NCBI GenBank assembly: GCA_002083635.1
Contig: MSXP01000007.1
Location: forward strand, 284,087 to 348,086
Source: Proteobacteria bacterium ST_bin12
GTDB taxonomy: Bacteria > Pseudomonadota > Gammaproteobacteria > Burkholderiales > Methylophilaceae
Length of the DNA stretch: 64,000 nt
Direction: 5' to 3'
The stretch's first letter is position 1; each line of letters opens with the position of its first letter. Below, in pieces: positions 52,812 through 63,600 of this stretch. A program made the position numbers and the translations under genes. The notes under the pieces were generated by a model, which worked only from the letters and a program-made list of their open reading frames with translations, had not been told where the DNA came from and ran no database searches.

Positions 52812-54845
52812 ATGCTAAATAGTCTTAATTCGCCACAACGTGAAGCCGTTAAATACCTTGATGGCCCATTATTAGTGCTAGCCGGCGCTGGCAGCGGCAA
52901 AACGCGCGTGATTACGCAAAAGATCAGCTATTTAATTGATGAGGCAGGTTATTCGCCTAAAGAAATCGCCGCAATCACTTTTACCAACAAAGCCGCGCGC
53001 GAGATGCAAGAGCGTGTAGGCAAACTGATGCAAGGCAAAAGCACTAAAGGCTTAACGATTGCTACTTTTCACTCACTTGGTTTGCAAATGCTGCGTCAAG
53101 AAGCGGCTTTGCTGGGCTATAAACCACAGTTTTCAATTTTAGATTCTTCGGATAGCTTTAAAATTGTGGCGGATATTTTGGCGACAACTGATAAGCAATT
53201 ATTACGCAAAACGCAATGGCAAATTTCTGCATGGAAAAATGCGTTTATCAACGCAGATCAAGCCAAAGCACAAGCCGACGAAGAGTTAACACATGCCACA
53301 GCCAAAGTTTATCAGCTGTATCAGCAAACACTTAAAGCCTATCAAGCAGTCGATTTCGATGACTTAATCAAGTTACCCGTTGAATTATTTGAGCAGCATG
53401 AAGAAGCCTTAAATAAATGGCAGCGCAAATTGCAATATTTGCTGATTGATGAATATCAGGATACCAACGCTTGCCAATATAAATTAGTCAAAATGTTAAC
53501 GGGCGTGCGCGGCCAATTTACCGCCGTGGGCGATGATGACCAAGCGATTTATGGTTGGCGTGGCGCGGATGTTGAAAATCTGCGCCAGCTCACTACCGAT
53601 TTTTCACGTTTAAAAGTGGTTAAGTTAGAGCAAAATTATCGCTCTACGGTGCGTATTTTGCGTGCTGCGAATCAGGTTATTTCAAATAATCCCAAGTTAT
53701 TTGAAAAGAAATTATGGAGTGATTTGGGCACTGGCGATTTGATTCAAGTAACAGCCACCATGAGCGAAGAGCACGAGGCTGAGTCGGTCATCATGAAACT
53801 GCAAGCGCATAAATTTGAACACCGTACCAAGTTTTTGGATTATGCGATTTTGTATCGCGGTAATCATCAAGCGCGCGTGTTTGAACAGCAGCTACGCAAT
53901 CAAAAAATCCCTTACACCATCTCGGGCGGGCAATCATTTTTTGACAAAGCTGAGATTAAAGATTTGGTCAGCTATTTACGTTTAGTGGCGAATGAAGATG
54001 ACGATCCTGCTTTTATTCGCGCGGCGACCACGCCCAAAAAAGGCATTGGCAACACCACACTGGAACGTTTAGGTGAATATGCTAGCGCGCACAAAACATC
54101 TTTATTCGCCGCCGCTTTTGAAGGCGATTTTCAGCGCGAGATAGGCAACAAACAGCTAGAAGATTTGCTGAATTTTTGCCAATATATTCAAAAAATTCAA
54201 AGCCGTGCCGTGCGCGACCCCGCAGGCGAAGTGCTGAATGATTTATTGAATACGATTCAATATGAAGCCTTTTTGTATGACAGTGAAGAACCACGTGCAG
54301 CTGAAAGCAAATGGGCAAATGTGCAGGAGTTTATCGCTTGGTTAACCAAAAAAGGCGAATCCAGCACCGAATTCGGCAATGAAACTGAAGGTAAAAACCT
54401 ACTGGAATTGACCCAAATGGTGTCATTAATCAGCATGTTGGAAGGGCGTGAAGATGGCGAACCCGATGCGGTTAAGTTATCTACATTGCACGCCGCTAAA
54501 GGCTTAGAATTTGGCCACGTGTTTTTAATCGGCGTAGAAGAAGGTATTTTGCCGCATCGCGAAAGCATTGATTTAGGCGCAGTTGACCCCACGAAAATTG
54601 AGGAAGAAAGACGGTTAATGTATGTGGGCATTACCCGCGCACAAAAATCATTGAATATCTCATGGTGCAAAAAACGTAAACGCGCGGGCGAGGTGCAAAT
54701 GTGCGAGCCGAGCCGTTTTATTGCTGAATTACCCACTGCTGATATTCGTCACTTTGGTAATCCATTTAATAAAGACGTTGAAGCCAGCAAAAATTTTGGA
54801 AAGTCTAAAATGGCGGGTATTCGTGCCATGTTAAACAAAACTTGA
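52812..54845 (+). CDS. rep: ATP-dependent DNA helicase Rep
   Basis: A 677-residue superfamily 1 helicase, the length of E. coli Rep (673). The motifs are Walker A LAGAGSGKT, Walker B LLIDEYQDTN, GDDDQAIYGWRGAD (motif III, in the form typical of Rep) and QNYRST (motif IV), and the later GITRAQKSL. It helps forks pass obstacles, moving 3'-5'. It is monocistronic or the first gene ahead of the toxin-antitoxin pair. Confidence 0.94.
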   Translation: MLNSLNSPQREAVKYLDGPLLVLAGAGSGKTRVITQKISYLIDEAGYSPKEIAAITFTNKAAREMQERVGKLMQGKSTKGLTIATFHSLGLQMLRQEAALLGYKPQFSILDSSDSFKIVADILATTDKQLLRKTQWQISAWKNAFINADQAKAQADEELTHATAKVYQLYQQTLKAYQAVDFDDLIKLPVELFEQHEEALNKWQRKLQYLLIDEYQDTNACQYKLVKMLTGVRGQFTAVGDDDQAIYGWRGADVENLRQLTTDFSRLKVVKLEQNYRSTVRILRAANQVISNNPKLFEKKLWSDLGTGDLIQVTATMSEEHEAESVIMKLQAHKFEHRTKFLDYAILYRGNHQARVFEQQLRNQKIPYTISGGQSFFDKAEIKDLVSYLRLVANEDDDPAFIRAATTPKKGIGNTTLERLGEYASAHKTSLFAAAFEGDFQREIGNKQLEDLLNFCQYIQKIQSRAVRDPAGEVLNDLLNTIQYEAFLYDSEEPRAAESKWANVQEFIAWLTKKGESSTEFGNETEGKNLLELTQMVSLISMLEGREDGEPDAVKLSTLHAAKGLEFGHVFLIGVEEGILPHRESIDLGAVDPTKIEEERRLMYVGITRAQKSLNISWCKKRKRAGEVQMCEPSRFIAELPTADIRHFGNPFNKDVEASKNFGKSKMAGIRAMLNKT

Positions 54846-54922
54846 TTAACATAACTTCTGCTTAGTGAGCTTTTGTGTTATATTCTTACATTATTAACAT
54901 CGATAATTTAGGAGTATGAAAA

Positions 54923-55135
54923 ATGCCTGCAATTGCAACACTCTCAAGCAAATATCAAATATCTATTCCTAAATCTGTACGCGAAGAACAGCATTGGCAA
55001 TCGGGTCAACAGTTTGTATTTATTCCAAAAGGAAAAGGCATATTAGTGATGCCAGTACCAAGTTTATCGCAGCTAAATGGCATTGCAGTTAATGCAAATC
55101 CTAGTAATTATCGTGACCGCAACGACCGGTTTTAA
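54923..55135 (+). CDS. vapB: VapB-type antitoxin (AbrB/MazE fold)
   Basis: A 70-residue product with the AbrB-like swapped-hairpin sequence IATLSSKYQISIPKSVREEQHW, then a short toxin-binding tail (YRDRNDRF). The ribosome site AGGAG lies nine bases before the ATG. Such antitoxins bind their own promoter; the region before it contains TGTTA and TAACA half-sites 14 bp apart, which could be the operator. Confidence 0.88.
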   Translation: MPAIATLSSKYQISIPKSVREEQHWQSGQQFVFIPKGKGILVMPVPSLSQLNGIAVNANPSNYRDRNDRF

Positions 55136-55162
55136 TGCCAAAATTATAATCAAAAGTTAAAA

Positions 55163-55534
55163 ATGAAAGTTGTAGATACTTCCGTATGGATTGAATGGTT
55201 AATCGATAGCCCATTAAAGTTAGAGATTAGCCAATTTTTTCCAATCACTACTGAGTGCATCGTACCAACGATTGTGCAATTGGAACTCGATAAATGGCTA
55301 ACACGCGAAGTAGGCGAAAATGAGGCCGACCAAGTGATTGCTTACACGCAAAACTGTGTAGTAGCCATGCTTGATACTAAAATTGCGCTGCATGCAGCCG
55401 AATTACATAGGCAGTACAAGCTTGCTACGGCTGATGCAATTGTTTATGCAACTGCGTTGACGCATAAGGCACATTTACTCACTTGTGATGCGCATTTTGA
55501 AAACTTGCCAAATGTGATTTACATTAAAAAATGA
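55163..55534 (+). CDS. vapC: VapC-type PIN-domain toxin
   Basis: A 123-residue ribonuclease. The PIN-domain acidic residues are in VVDTSVWIEW, QLELDKW, ATADAIVYATA and LLTCDAHFENL. VapC toxins cut specific tRNA or rRNA sites until VapB binds. It starts 27 bp after vapB. No mobile element flanks the pair, so it is a chromosomal module. Confidence 0.9.
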   Translation: MKVVDTSVWIEWLIDSPLKLEISQFFPITTECIVPTIVQLELDKWLTREVGENEADQVIAYTQNCVVAMLDTKIALHAAELHRQYKLATADAIVYATALTHKAHLLTCDAHFENLPNVIYIKK

Positions 55535-55626
55535 TTAAATCGTCAATCATTTAAAAATCCACTCGTTTTAATTTCATCCGCAGCTAATATGCTGTTTTTA
55601 TTTACAATTTATAATTAAGATCATTC

Positions 55627-57534
55627 ATGCCTTTTATTACTTTAGATAACGCCTCCCTAGCTTTTGGTCATCACGCCCTGCTCGACCATGCTGCGTTTCA
55701 GTTGGATGCTGGCGAGCGCGTCGGTTTAATCGGCCGCAATGGCGCAGGAAAATCCAGCTTGCTTAAAGCGATTGCGGGCACCATTAAATTGGACGATGGC
55801 ACAGTTTGGCGTGCGCCAAATGCACGCGTGGTTTATGTGCCGCAAGAACCAGAGCTGGATACCACGCACACCATATTCGAAGCGGTTGCAGAAGGCTTGG
55901 GTGATTTGCAGCAAACGATTATTGATTATCATCAAGTGACGCATGATATGGGCATGCCTGATGCTGACATTGATGCGCTGATGGATAAGATGCAAGCTTT
56001 GCAGCATGATTTAGACGCGCAAAATGGCTGGGCAGCGCAATCGCGTGTGGAAACGGTATTAACGCGCTTGAAATTAGATGCTGATGCGCTGGTTTCTACG
56101 CTTTCTGGCGGCTGGCGCAAACGTGTTGCTCTTGGTCGCGCATTGGTTGCTGAGCCTGAAGTTTTATTGCTGGACGAACCGACCAACCATCTGGATTTAG
56201 AAGCGATTGAGTGGCTGGAAGATTTATTGTTGAGCTTTCAAGGCAGCGTGCTGTTTATTACGCATGATAGACGCTTTTTAGACCGATTAGCCACGCGTAT
56301 TACTGAGCTGGACCGTGGTAACTTAACCGATTTTTTAGGCAATTTTTCTAATTATCAGGTTAAAAAAGAAGAATTAATCGCAGTAGAAGAAACCCACGCT
56401 GCCAAATTCGACAAGTTTTTAGCGCAAGAAGAAGTGTGGATTCGGCAAGGTATTAAAGCACGCCGCACCCGCAACGAAGGCCGTGTGCGCCGATTAGAAG
56501 CGTTACGTTTAGATCGCGCCGCACGCCGCGAACGCCAAGGTAATGTAAAACTGAATCTAGATGCGGGTGAGCGCAGCGGTAAATTGGTTGCTGAACTCAA
56601 TAATGTAGTAAAAGCGTATGGCAACAGAACATTAATCAACGGCTTTAGCACGCGTATTTTACGCGGCGACAAAATCGGTTTATTAGGGCCAAACGGTATT
56701 GGAAAAACCACTTTATTGAAACTGATTTTGGGCGATATTGAAGCAGATAGTGGCGATATTCAACGCGGTACAAAAATTAATGTGGCGTATTTTGACCAAA
56801 TGCGTGAGCAGTTAAACGAAGATGCCACGCTGGCTGATACCATTAGCCCGGGTTCTGATTTTGTAGAAATAGGTAACGAACGCAAACACGTAATTAGTTA
56901 CTTAGAAGACTTTTTGTTCCCACCACAGCGCTCACGCTCACCGGTCAAATCGCTCTCTGGTGGCGAGCGCAACCGTTTATTATTAGCGAGACTTTTTGCG
57001 CGCCCCGCCAATGTTTTAGTATTGGACGAGCCGACTAACGATTTGGATATTGATACGCTTGAATTGCTGGAAAGCTTGTTACAAGAGTTTAAAGGCACGC
57101 TATTTTTAGTCAGCCACGACCGCGCGTTTTTAGAAAACACCGTCACACAAGTCATTGCTTTCGAAGGCAATGGCGTATTAACCGAGTTTGGTGGTGGCTA
57201 TGACGACTGGCAACGCTTCACAGAACAGCGTCAAACTGAGGCAGCGCAAAGCACAAAAGCAAACGAAGCAAAAGCCAAACAAAATGTAACAAACTCGGCT
57301 ACGTCTAAAACATCATCTAAACTTAGCTTTAAAGAGCAAAAAGAACTAGATAGTATTCCAAGTGAAATTGAAAAACTGGAACTAGAACAAATAGCGATTA
57401 ATCAACAGTTAGCCGACAGCGAGATTTATAAATCACTACCAGAATTAGTGAAAACATTACAAGCGCGACTAATTGAAATTGAAAATTTATTAGAAAAACT
57501 GCTTGCCCGCTGGGAAGAGTTAGATGCAAAGTAA
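55627..57534 (+). CDS. uup: ABC-F ATPase Uup
   Basis: A 635-residue soluble protein, the length of E. coli Uup. Two ABC domains are present: Walker A GLIGRNGAGKSS and GLLGPNGIGKTT, signatures LSGGWRKR and LSGGERNR, Walker B plus the downstream EPTNHLDLEA and EPTNDLDIDT. A Lys/Ala/Gln linker and a C-terminal coiled coil (LEQIAINQQLADSEI) follow, as in Uup. It acts on ribosomes and on precise excision of transposons. The tRNA-Arg gene follows. Confidence 0.94.
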   Translation: MPFITLDNASLAFGHHALLDHAAFQLDAGERVGLIGRNGAGKSSLLKAIAGTIKLDDGTVWRAPNARVVYVPQEPELDTTHTIFEAVAEGLGDLQQTIIDYHQVTHDMGMPDADIDALMDKMQALQHDLDAQNGWAAQSRVETVLTRLKLDADALVSTLSGGWRKRVALGRALVAEPEVLLLDEPTNHLDLEAIEWLEDLLLSFQGSVLFITHDRRFLDRLATRITELDRGNLTDFLGNFSNYQVKKEELIAVEETHAAKFDKFLAQEEVWIRQGIKARRTRNEGRVRRLEALRLDRAARRERQGNVKLNLDAGERSGKLVAELNNVVKAYGNRTLINGFSTRILRGDKIGLLGPNGIGKTTLLKLILGDIEADSGDIQRGTKINVAYFDQMREQLNEDATLADTISPGSDFVEIGNERKHVISYLEDFLFPPQRSRSPVKSLSGGERNRLLLARLFARPANVLVLDEPTNDLDIDTLELLESLLQEFKGTLFLVSHDRAFLENTVTQVIAFEGNGVLTEFGGGYDDWQRFTEQRQTEAAQSTKANEAKAKQNVTNSATSKTSSKLSFKEQKELDSIPSEIEKLELEQIAINQQLADSEIYKSLPELVKTLQARLIEIENLLEKLLARWEELDAK

Positions 57535-57606
57535 GCTGTAACCATCCTTAAATTGCCAATCATGCCAAACACGGTAGCGCTGTAAAACGTTAGAATAGCG
57601 TTTTGT

Positions 57607-57681
57607 GTCCTTGTGGTGAAACGGATATCACCGGCCCCTCCTAAGGGTCAGTTTCAGGTTCGAGTCCTGACGGGGACACCA
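57607..57681 (+). tRNA. tRNA-Arg (anticodon CCT)
   Basis: 75 nt including an encoded CCA. The acceptor GTCCTTG pairs with CGGGGAC (two G-T pairs). The anticodon loop is CTCCTAA inside the stem CCC/GGG, so it reads AGG codons. The T loop is TTCGAGT. Confidence 0.93.
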
Positions 57682-57758
57682 TTTTCATAGCGTCCTGATA
57701 TGAAAATTTAACGCTTAAACTTTTAACGATTTTTGCACTCTTAAAATGAGAGAATATC

Positions 57759-58292
57759 ATGCTAACAAAAATACTTTTTTACAGCGTTATTTTAGTCGTT
57801 GCCTTTTTAGGCTATAGACATTTTAGCGCGTCGCAAACGCCGCTTAAAATCAACGATAAAGCCCCTAACTTTAATTTGCCTAACGCAAGCGGCGAGATGA
57901 TGAGTTTAAACAGCTTTAAAGGCAGTTGGCTTGTCTTATATTTTTATCCTAAAGATGACACACCAGGTTGCACAAAAGAAGCCTGCGAATTTAGAGATGA
58001 TTTGCATAAGCTAGAAAATCTAGGTGCAAAAGTGGTTGGTATCAGCGTGGATGATGGTTCTAGCCACGCTGCATTTGCAAAAAAATATAACTTACCTTTT
58101 CCGCTACTTAGCGATAAAGATGGCTTAGTTGCCAGAGAATATAATGCGCTCACTAATTTAGGTCTCATTAAAATCGCCAAAAGGTATACTTTTCTAATCG
58201 ACCCTAACAGTACATTGCGCAAAATTTACTTAAGCGTAGATGCATCTAAACATTCTGAAGAAATTATTAATGACTTAGAGAAGCTGATTTAG
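57759..58292 (+). CDS. Membrane-anchored peroxiredoxin (PrxQ/BCP type)
   Basis: A 177-residue thiol peroxidase. One N-terminal helix at about 4-20 anchors it to the membrane or acts as an uncleaved signal. The catalytic region is YFYPKDDTPGCTKEACEFRD, with peroxidatic Cys71 and resolving Cys76, the Cys-x4-Cys spacing of BCP. The substrate is probably lipid or organic peroxide. An ATTTAGTGAAACTAAAT-type weak hairpin follows. Confidence 0.9.
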   Translation: MLTKILFYSVILVVAFLGYRHFSASQTPLKINDKAPNFNLPNASGEMMSLNSFKGSWLVLYFYPKDDTPGCTKEACEFRDDLHKLENLGAKVVGISVDDGSSHAAFAKKYNLPFPLLSDKDGLVAREYNALTNLGLIKIAKRYTFLIDPNSTLRKIYLSVDASKHSEEIINDLEKLI

Positions 58293-58365
58293 TGAAACTA
58301 AATACTCTTAGTTGCCGTATAAATAAGCGTGTTTAATGCATATTCAATTGCAGAAAGTAATCACT

Positions 58366-58602
58366 ATGAAATGGTTCTTAATGATATTCTTGTTGATGAC
58401 ATTAACGGCTTGTTTTAAAAATACGCAGTACGCCAAAATCCCCAATGAACAATGGTCAGATGTCAGTTGTAACTGGTTCGAATCGTGGGAGGATTGTAAA
58501 AAAGCAGCAAAAAATCTTTGCCCAGATGGTTACTATGCAACCAACCATATGGAAAATTATTACACGCAAACACGCGTAGTCAGTGTTGCTTGTAAAGGCT
58601 AA
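58366..58602 (+). CDS. Small lipoprotein of unknown function
   Basis: A 78-residue product. The signal MKWFLMIFLLMTLTAC ends in a lipobox (LTAC), so Cys16 is probably lipidated. The mature part has further cysteines in VSCNWFESWEDCKKAAKNLCPDG, likely disulfide-bonded. The ATG at 58366 is preferred to one at 58336, because only it places the lipobox properly. Family unknown. Confidence 0.7.
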   Translation: MKWFLMIFLLMTLTACFKNTQYAKIPNEQWSDVSCNWFESWEDCKKAAKNLCPDGYYATNHMENYYTQTRVVSVACKG

Positions 58603-58631
58603 GTTAACGCGATTTATTGCTGATATTTATT

Positions 58632-58718
58632 TGGTGCCCGGAGCCGGAATCGAACCGGCACGACCGTAAAGTCGAGAGATTTTAAGTCTCTTGTGTCTAC
58701 CAATTTCACCACCCGGGC
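58632..58718 (-). tRNA. tRNA-Leu (anticodon TAA)
   Basis: 87 nt with CCA encoded and the long variable arm of a class II tRNA. The acceptor GCCCGGG pairs with TCCGGGC. The anticodon loop CTTAAAA gives TAA. The T loop is TTCGATT. A TAGAAT hexamer at 58751-58756 with a GC-rich stretch after it may be its -10 box. Confidence 0.94.
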
Positions 58719-58776
58719 AGGTGATTACTACTGAATTTGTTGCGGAGCGTATTCTAACATCGTTAGGCTAATTTTG

Positions 58777-58825
58777 ACTAAAATTTGTCAAAAAAATTAA
58801 ACATTTTAATTTGACAAATTTTAGT
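58777..58825. repeat. 16-bp AT-rich inverted repeat after tpsB
   Basis: ACTAAAATTTGTCAAA (58777-58792) and its exact complement (58810-58825) surround 17 AT-rich bases. It lies 76 bp after the tpsB stop and upstream of tRNA-Leu, where it may end the tps transcript. Confidence 0.65.
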
Positions 58826-58901
58826 GTTGAAATGGTAAAGAAATTTGGTTGAAATTATCGGTTAAGTCTAAAGCCAAGCCTCAGACTTTAAAAGCTAAGC
58901 A

Positions 58902-60617
58902 TTAAAATTGAGTCATAATTTGCAACCACACTTGATGTTTGTTATCTTCACCCTCTGAGTCGTTGCCGTTGCTATCCAAGCCACGATTACTCGAGACTCG
59001 GCGACCATAGCTTAATTTTGCATCAAGATATTGATTGGTATAGTCTAAACCGAAACCCACACTAGCCAATTGATAACAATTTTCTAGTTTTGGATTGCCT
59101 GCATTAAATCCTGCAAATGTATTTTTAAGCTGACATACACCGCCTGCATCAGCCAGCACGCTTGCGCTCCACTGTGGCAAGAATGCATATTTACCTTCTA
59201 AATTAAGCATCCAACCCTCGTCTGCCGCCGCCTCGCCCACAGTAAAGCCAGCTAAACCTGCTGGGCCGCCTAAAGAAAATTTCTCATATGCACCTAAATT
59301 TTCATCGGCCACTTGTCCAGAAAACAAGGCTTTAGCTGTTAGTTTTTCACCTAAAATTTGTTGGCGGCCTAAATAAAAATTGATTTTGTTGTAGCGTCCG
59401 TCAGTACGCCTAGTAATGCGATCAACGGCTAAATCATCACGATTGCCTGATAAATCCAAATCACCTGCTGTTAAGCTAACACCGCCCCAAAAAGTGCCGC
59501 CCAAACCAAAGCTGTCGCTATGGTCGCCTTTTAGACCTAATGTAAGCGCACGATAGTCTCTGTCTGCAATTTCTAAGCCTAGCAAGTCATCTTTACTGGT
59601 AATCGATTCTGCATTACCTTGAAAAGATAAGTTGCTATAACGGCTACGTACAATTGGATGTTTAACACCTACACGATAAGAATAAGACTCGCCCTCTGGA
59701 TTTAATGCGCTTAGTCCGCCGCCATTAATTTCATAATTAGAAACCGAACCTGCTAAGTTAACGCGCGTTCCAGCATCACCTACAGGAAATTCATAGTTTC
59801 CTTGCACGTACTCTACGCCTTTGCTCACCAGCGCATTGACCATTAATTGGTCGCCCCAACCTGTTAAGTTATTAAAACTGGTTAATCCATTTAATCGAGC
59901 TTTGCCCAATAATTTTGAGCCGTAATTATCAACCCATACGCGGCCATTAAAAATGGGGGTATCTGCTAAATTAAGCGTCACATCGGTTTCACCCGTTTGT
60001 GCACCTGGCGATAAAGTCGCTTGGCCACTAAAACCAGGCGTATCGTTAATTAATAGCATGGCGCGCTCTAGCGCTTGGCTACTCAATGGCGCGCCCTTTT
60101 GTTGCACTTTGTTCACCATATTAGTGGCGAGTTTTGGATTTAATCGGGCATTTGCGTCGCTATTTGTGCGTAGTTCACCTAACTTTGCTTCGTTAATTTC
60201 AATGGTTACAAGCCCGTTTTGTATATCCTGTGGCGGTAAAAATACTTTTGCTAGCCAACCGTTTTGTTGATACAACTGGCTAATTTTTTGAGTGACTTTA
60301 TTTAAGCCATCATAATCTAGAGTTTGACCAATGTAGGATTGCACCTCTGCTTGCAGTAAAGCATCCGCCAGCAAGGTCGCGCCAACAAATTGAAACGCAG
60401 TGACTTTAACTGAAATATTACTATCAGATTTTGGGATTGTTGGCTCAGCAGGAGCGGGCTGAGGCACAGGTGGAAGATTTGGCGTATTTAAATTTTCAAT
60501 GTCACGCTGTATGCTGCCAGAATCAATGACTGCGGCGGCATACAGCTGACTTGAAGTTGCAATTGTTAATAATAAAGTACTTAAAGTGAGTTTATTGAGT
60601 TTTTTTATAGTTTTCAT
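58902..60617 (-). CDS. TpsB outer-membrane transporter (ShlB/FhaC family)
   Basis: A 571-residue two-partner secretion pore. The signal peptide ends near SQLYA. A proline-rich start and a POTRA domain (FQFVGATLLADALLQAEV, DYDGLNKVTQKISQLY) follow. The 16-strand barrel contains the conserved GRVWVDNYGSK and ends with Phe, as outer-membrane barrels do. It exports the TpsA protein encoded just upstream (tpsA ends 6 bp before it starts), so the order is tpsA-tpsB on the minus strand. Confidence 0.92.
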   Translation of the reverse strand: MKTIKKLNKLTLSTLLLTIATSSQLYAAAVIDSGSIQRDIENLNTPNLPPVPQPAPAEPTIPKSDSNISVKVTAFQFVGATLLADALLQAEVQSYIGQTLDYDGLNKVTQKISQLYQQNGWLAKVFLPPQDIQNGLVTIEINEAKLGELRTNSDANARLNPKLATNMVNKVQQKGAPLSSQALERAMLLINDTPGFSGQATLSPGAQTGETDVTLNLADTPIFNGRVWVDNYGSKLLGKARLNGLTSFNNLTGWGDQLMVNALVSKGVEYVQGNYEFPVGDAGTRVNLAGSVSNYEINGGGLSALNPEGESYSYRVGVKHPIVRSRYSNLSFQGNAESITSKDDLLGLEIADRDYRALTLGLKGDHSDSFGLGGTFWGGVSLTAGDLDLSGNRDDLAVDRITRRTDGRYNKINFYLGRQQILGEKLTAKALFSGQVADENLGAYEKFSLGGPAGLAGFTVGEAAADEGWMLNLEGKYAFLPQWSASVLADAGGVCQLKNTFAGFNAGNPKLENCYQLASVGFGLDYTNQYLDAKLSYGRRVSSNRGLDSNGNDSEGEDNKHQVWLQIMTQF

Positions 60618-60623
60618 TGAGTA

Positions 60624-63600
60624 TTATAATGTTGAGCATGATGCCCCCGCTAATCCGTTGGCTATCACGCCACCCACTTGAGGTTGGCTAATTGATGACT
60701 GATAGTCTACATCATCTACGCCAAACTCATCAAGCCCGTTTATCATCGCTTGGCTAGCACCTTGCTGATTACAAGTCTGCAACGCCTGCTCTGGTCTTGT
60801 GGTTGCATTATTGAATGCGCTGATATTGCTGCCAGTTGGTGCTGGGCTGGTCACTTCAAGTATGCCATCAACAAAGCTAATAAAATAATTATCTGCTGTA
60901 ACGCCTGATGGCGTAATTGTGTAAGTGCCTACTGGTGAGGAATTTACTGCTGCCGTTGTGTGCTCTAGCATACCAACCAAAACACTCTCATTTTCACCAT
61001 TAACAAAGCCTGCAATTGTGCTGCTAAAGGCTGGATTAGCTGCACCTTGTGCTTTGGTGGCGTTATTAGCAGTAATCGTGAGTGATGCTGGATCTACTTC
61101 AAGTACACCTTCAACATAGCTAATAGAATAATTATTAGCATTGAATGTTCCGGCTGTCGCATTGTTAATGGTAATGTCGTAAGGGCTGCCAGCGACATTA
61201 GCGGTATTTGCTGCGCCCGCACTGCCCAATGTTACGCTGCCAATCGTTTCGCCATTCGCTAAACCTGTGCTGGTAAATTCGGTGCCAGCAAAAGTAAAGG
61301 TATCGCCATAAGTTTTGGTTTGATTATTAGCCGTAATGGTTAATGCAGCGGCATTAACCGTTAATTCGCCTGTAGAGGCCACTGCGCCTGTGTATCCATT
61401 TGTAAAAGTAACTGGTGCAATATCGACTGTAATTGCGTAAGGACTACCTGCCACAGATGCAGTAGCAGCAGAGCCAGTTGAAGTAACAGTTGGCGCACCA
61501 GTCGTCGTATTGGCAACAGTGTCTTGCGTAAATACATTGCCAAAAGTGGCTGCATTCACAAACCCTGTTACCTCATAGGCATTGGCAACTGCGGCAGTTG
61601 CATCAACACCGTAATTTTTGGCGATATCTGTTGAAGTAAATGTTAAAGTTGGGCTATTAGCAAACACATAGCGATTGCCTGTTTCGGCCGTTGCAGTAGG
61701 AAAGCTTCTGCCATAAATCGCCTGATTACCACTATTTAAACCGCCAAATGTATTGCCAGTATGCATGTTGGCATAAATTAACCAGCGTCCAGATGGTGTA
61801 CTTAAAGTGCGATTACCTGGGTTAAGAAAATTAGCCGCAGAGACTAGCGTAATTGCATCGCCTATTCCGCTTGCAGCAATATTGCCACCCAGAGTTAAGT
61901 TACCTATTAATGTTCTGGCTGCGATTGAAGCAACAGTCGAGGCATTAACAGTTAATGCATTGCTATCCACCAAACTCACATTTCTGGCCGATGTAACTGC
62001 AACAGAGTTAAAGTTATTAGTTGCAGTATTTAAGGTAATATCGCCTGTAGCACCTGCATTAAATGTGGATGCGCCGCCTGTAGTTAATGCTGCCGTTTGT
62101 GTGATATTGCCCGCTGTTTGCAAGGTATATGCGCCTGTTACATTGGTTGCACCTAATACAATTGCATTTGCATCACGCACGTTAGCACTGCTTGCGGTAA
62201 CGGCTAAATTACTAAAATTATTTGCTGCATTATTAGCTGTTAAAGTGCCAGTACCTGCAGCTACAACTACATTGTTGCTATTGGCATTAATGCTGCTGGC
62301 AAAATTAACATTGCTGTTGGTTGTGGTAAATGTTGTGGCTGCACCTAAAGTCACTGCATCGTTATAGGTTTGCACACCTGTTGTTCTCACGCTACCGCCG
62401 TTAATAACAGTAGATCCAGTGGCATTAGTGGTAAGAGTACTTAATGCATTGGTGTTTCCTATGGCGCCAGCAAAAGTAGTAGTGCCATTGCTGTTAATAG
62501 TAAGTGTACGTGCCACGCCATTAGTGTTAACCGTGCCATTAAAGTTAATAGCGCCGCCAGCCCCAACACCCGCATTTCCACCTGTAGAAGTTAAGGTTGA
62601 ATTTGCAGCGAGTAGTGCATTATCGGCAAGCGTAATATTGCCACCCGCACCTGCTGTGCCTGTTCCTGCACGGTTTCCGCCTGTTGTATTAATGTCGCGA
62701 ATAGAGACAGTTGAGCCATTTGCGGCGTTTAATGACACACTTCCCCCATTTCCGCCATTACCGTTGGTATTAGCGCCATTGCCACCTGTGGCGGTAATAT
62801 TATTCACACTAACCGTGCTATTTATGGCGTTAACAGTTACCACACCTGCATCACCGCCTGCACGATTTGCACCAATTCCTGCGGTTGCAGTCGTATTTAT
62901 GGTATTGGTTGTAACACTACCGCCGCTAATTGAAACTGTACCGCCATTTCGGCCAACACGGTTACCTGTTACCGCGGCGCCAGATGTTTGTATCGAATTG
63001 GTGACCGTAACTGCTGCATTGCCACTAATCGTTAAATTACCACCGTGACCATTAGTTTGGCCTCTGGTATCAACAGCGTTTACGCTAACTGACCCAGTGG
63101 CTGAAGTATTAGTCACCGAAACAAAGCCTTGTGTGCTATCTGCACCAGTGCCTGCGCCAGTGCCCGTTCTTGCTGTTAACAAACCTGTAGCATTTAGATT
63201 GCCATTACTAGTTGCCAGTGTAATTGAGCCAGCATTGCCACCTTTTGCATTTCCCGCAGCACCATTACCGCCATTGGTAGTAATCGCTGCAGCCGTTAAT
63301 AAGCCAGAACCAGTTACTGATACGACACCACCGTTTCCACCAGCTTGGTTTGCCCCTGAGCCATTGCCACCATTAGCCGTAATTATGCCAATATTTCTAG
63401 CTGCACCTGTAATAGTTACATTACCCGCATTTAAACCTGCACGTGTGCCAGTAGCATTGCCAGCAGTGGTTGTTACTGTGCCAAGTGTTACTGCACCATT
63501 GCCTGTTACATTAATATTGCCACCAATACTGTTAGCAGCACCTGCTGTACTTAATGCGCCTGTGTTAATGGTTCCAGCTGCTGATGTATTATTGACATTG

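Noticed and set aside
54846..54922. TGTTA-N14-TAACA as a VapBC operator
   Set aside because: The half-sites are short and AT-rich. It is mentioned under vapB but not listed as a site.
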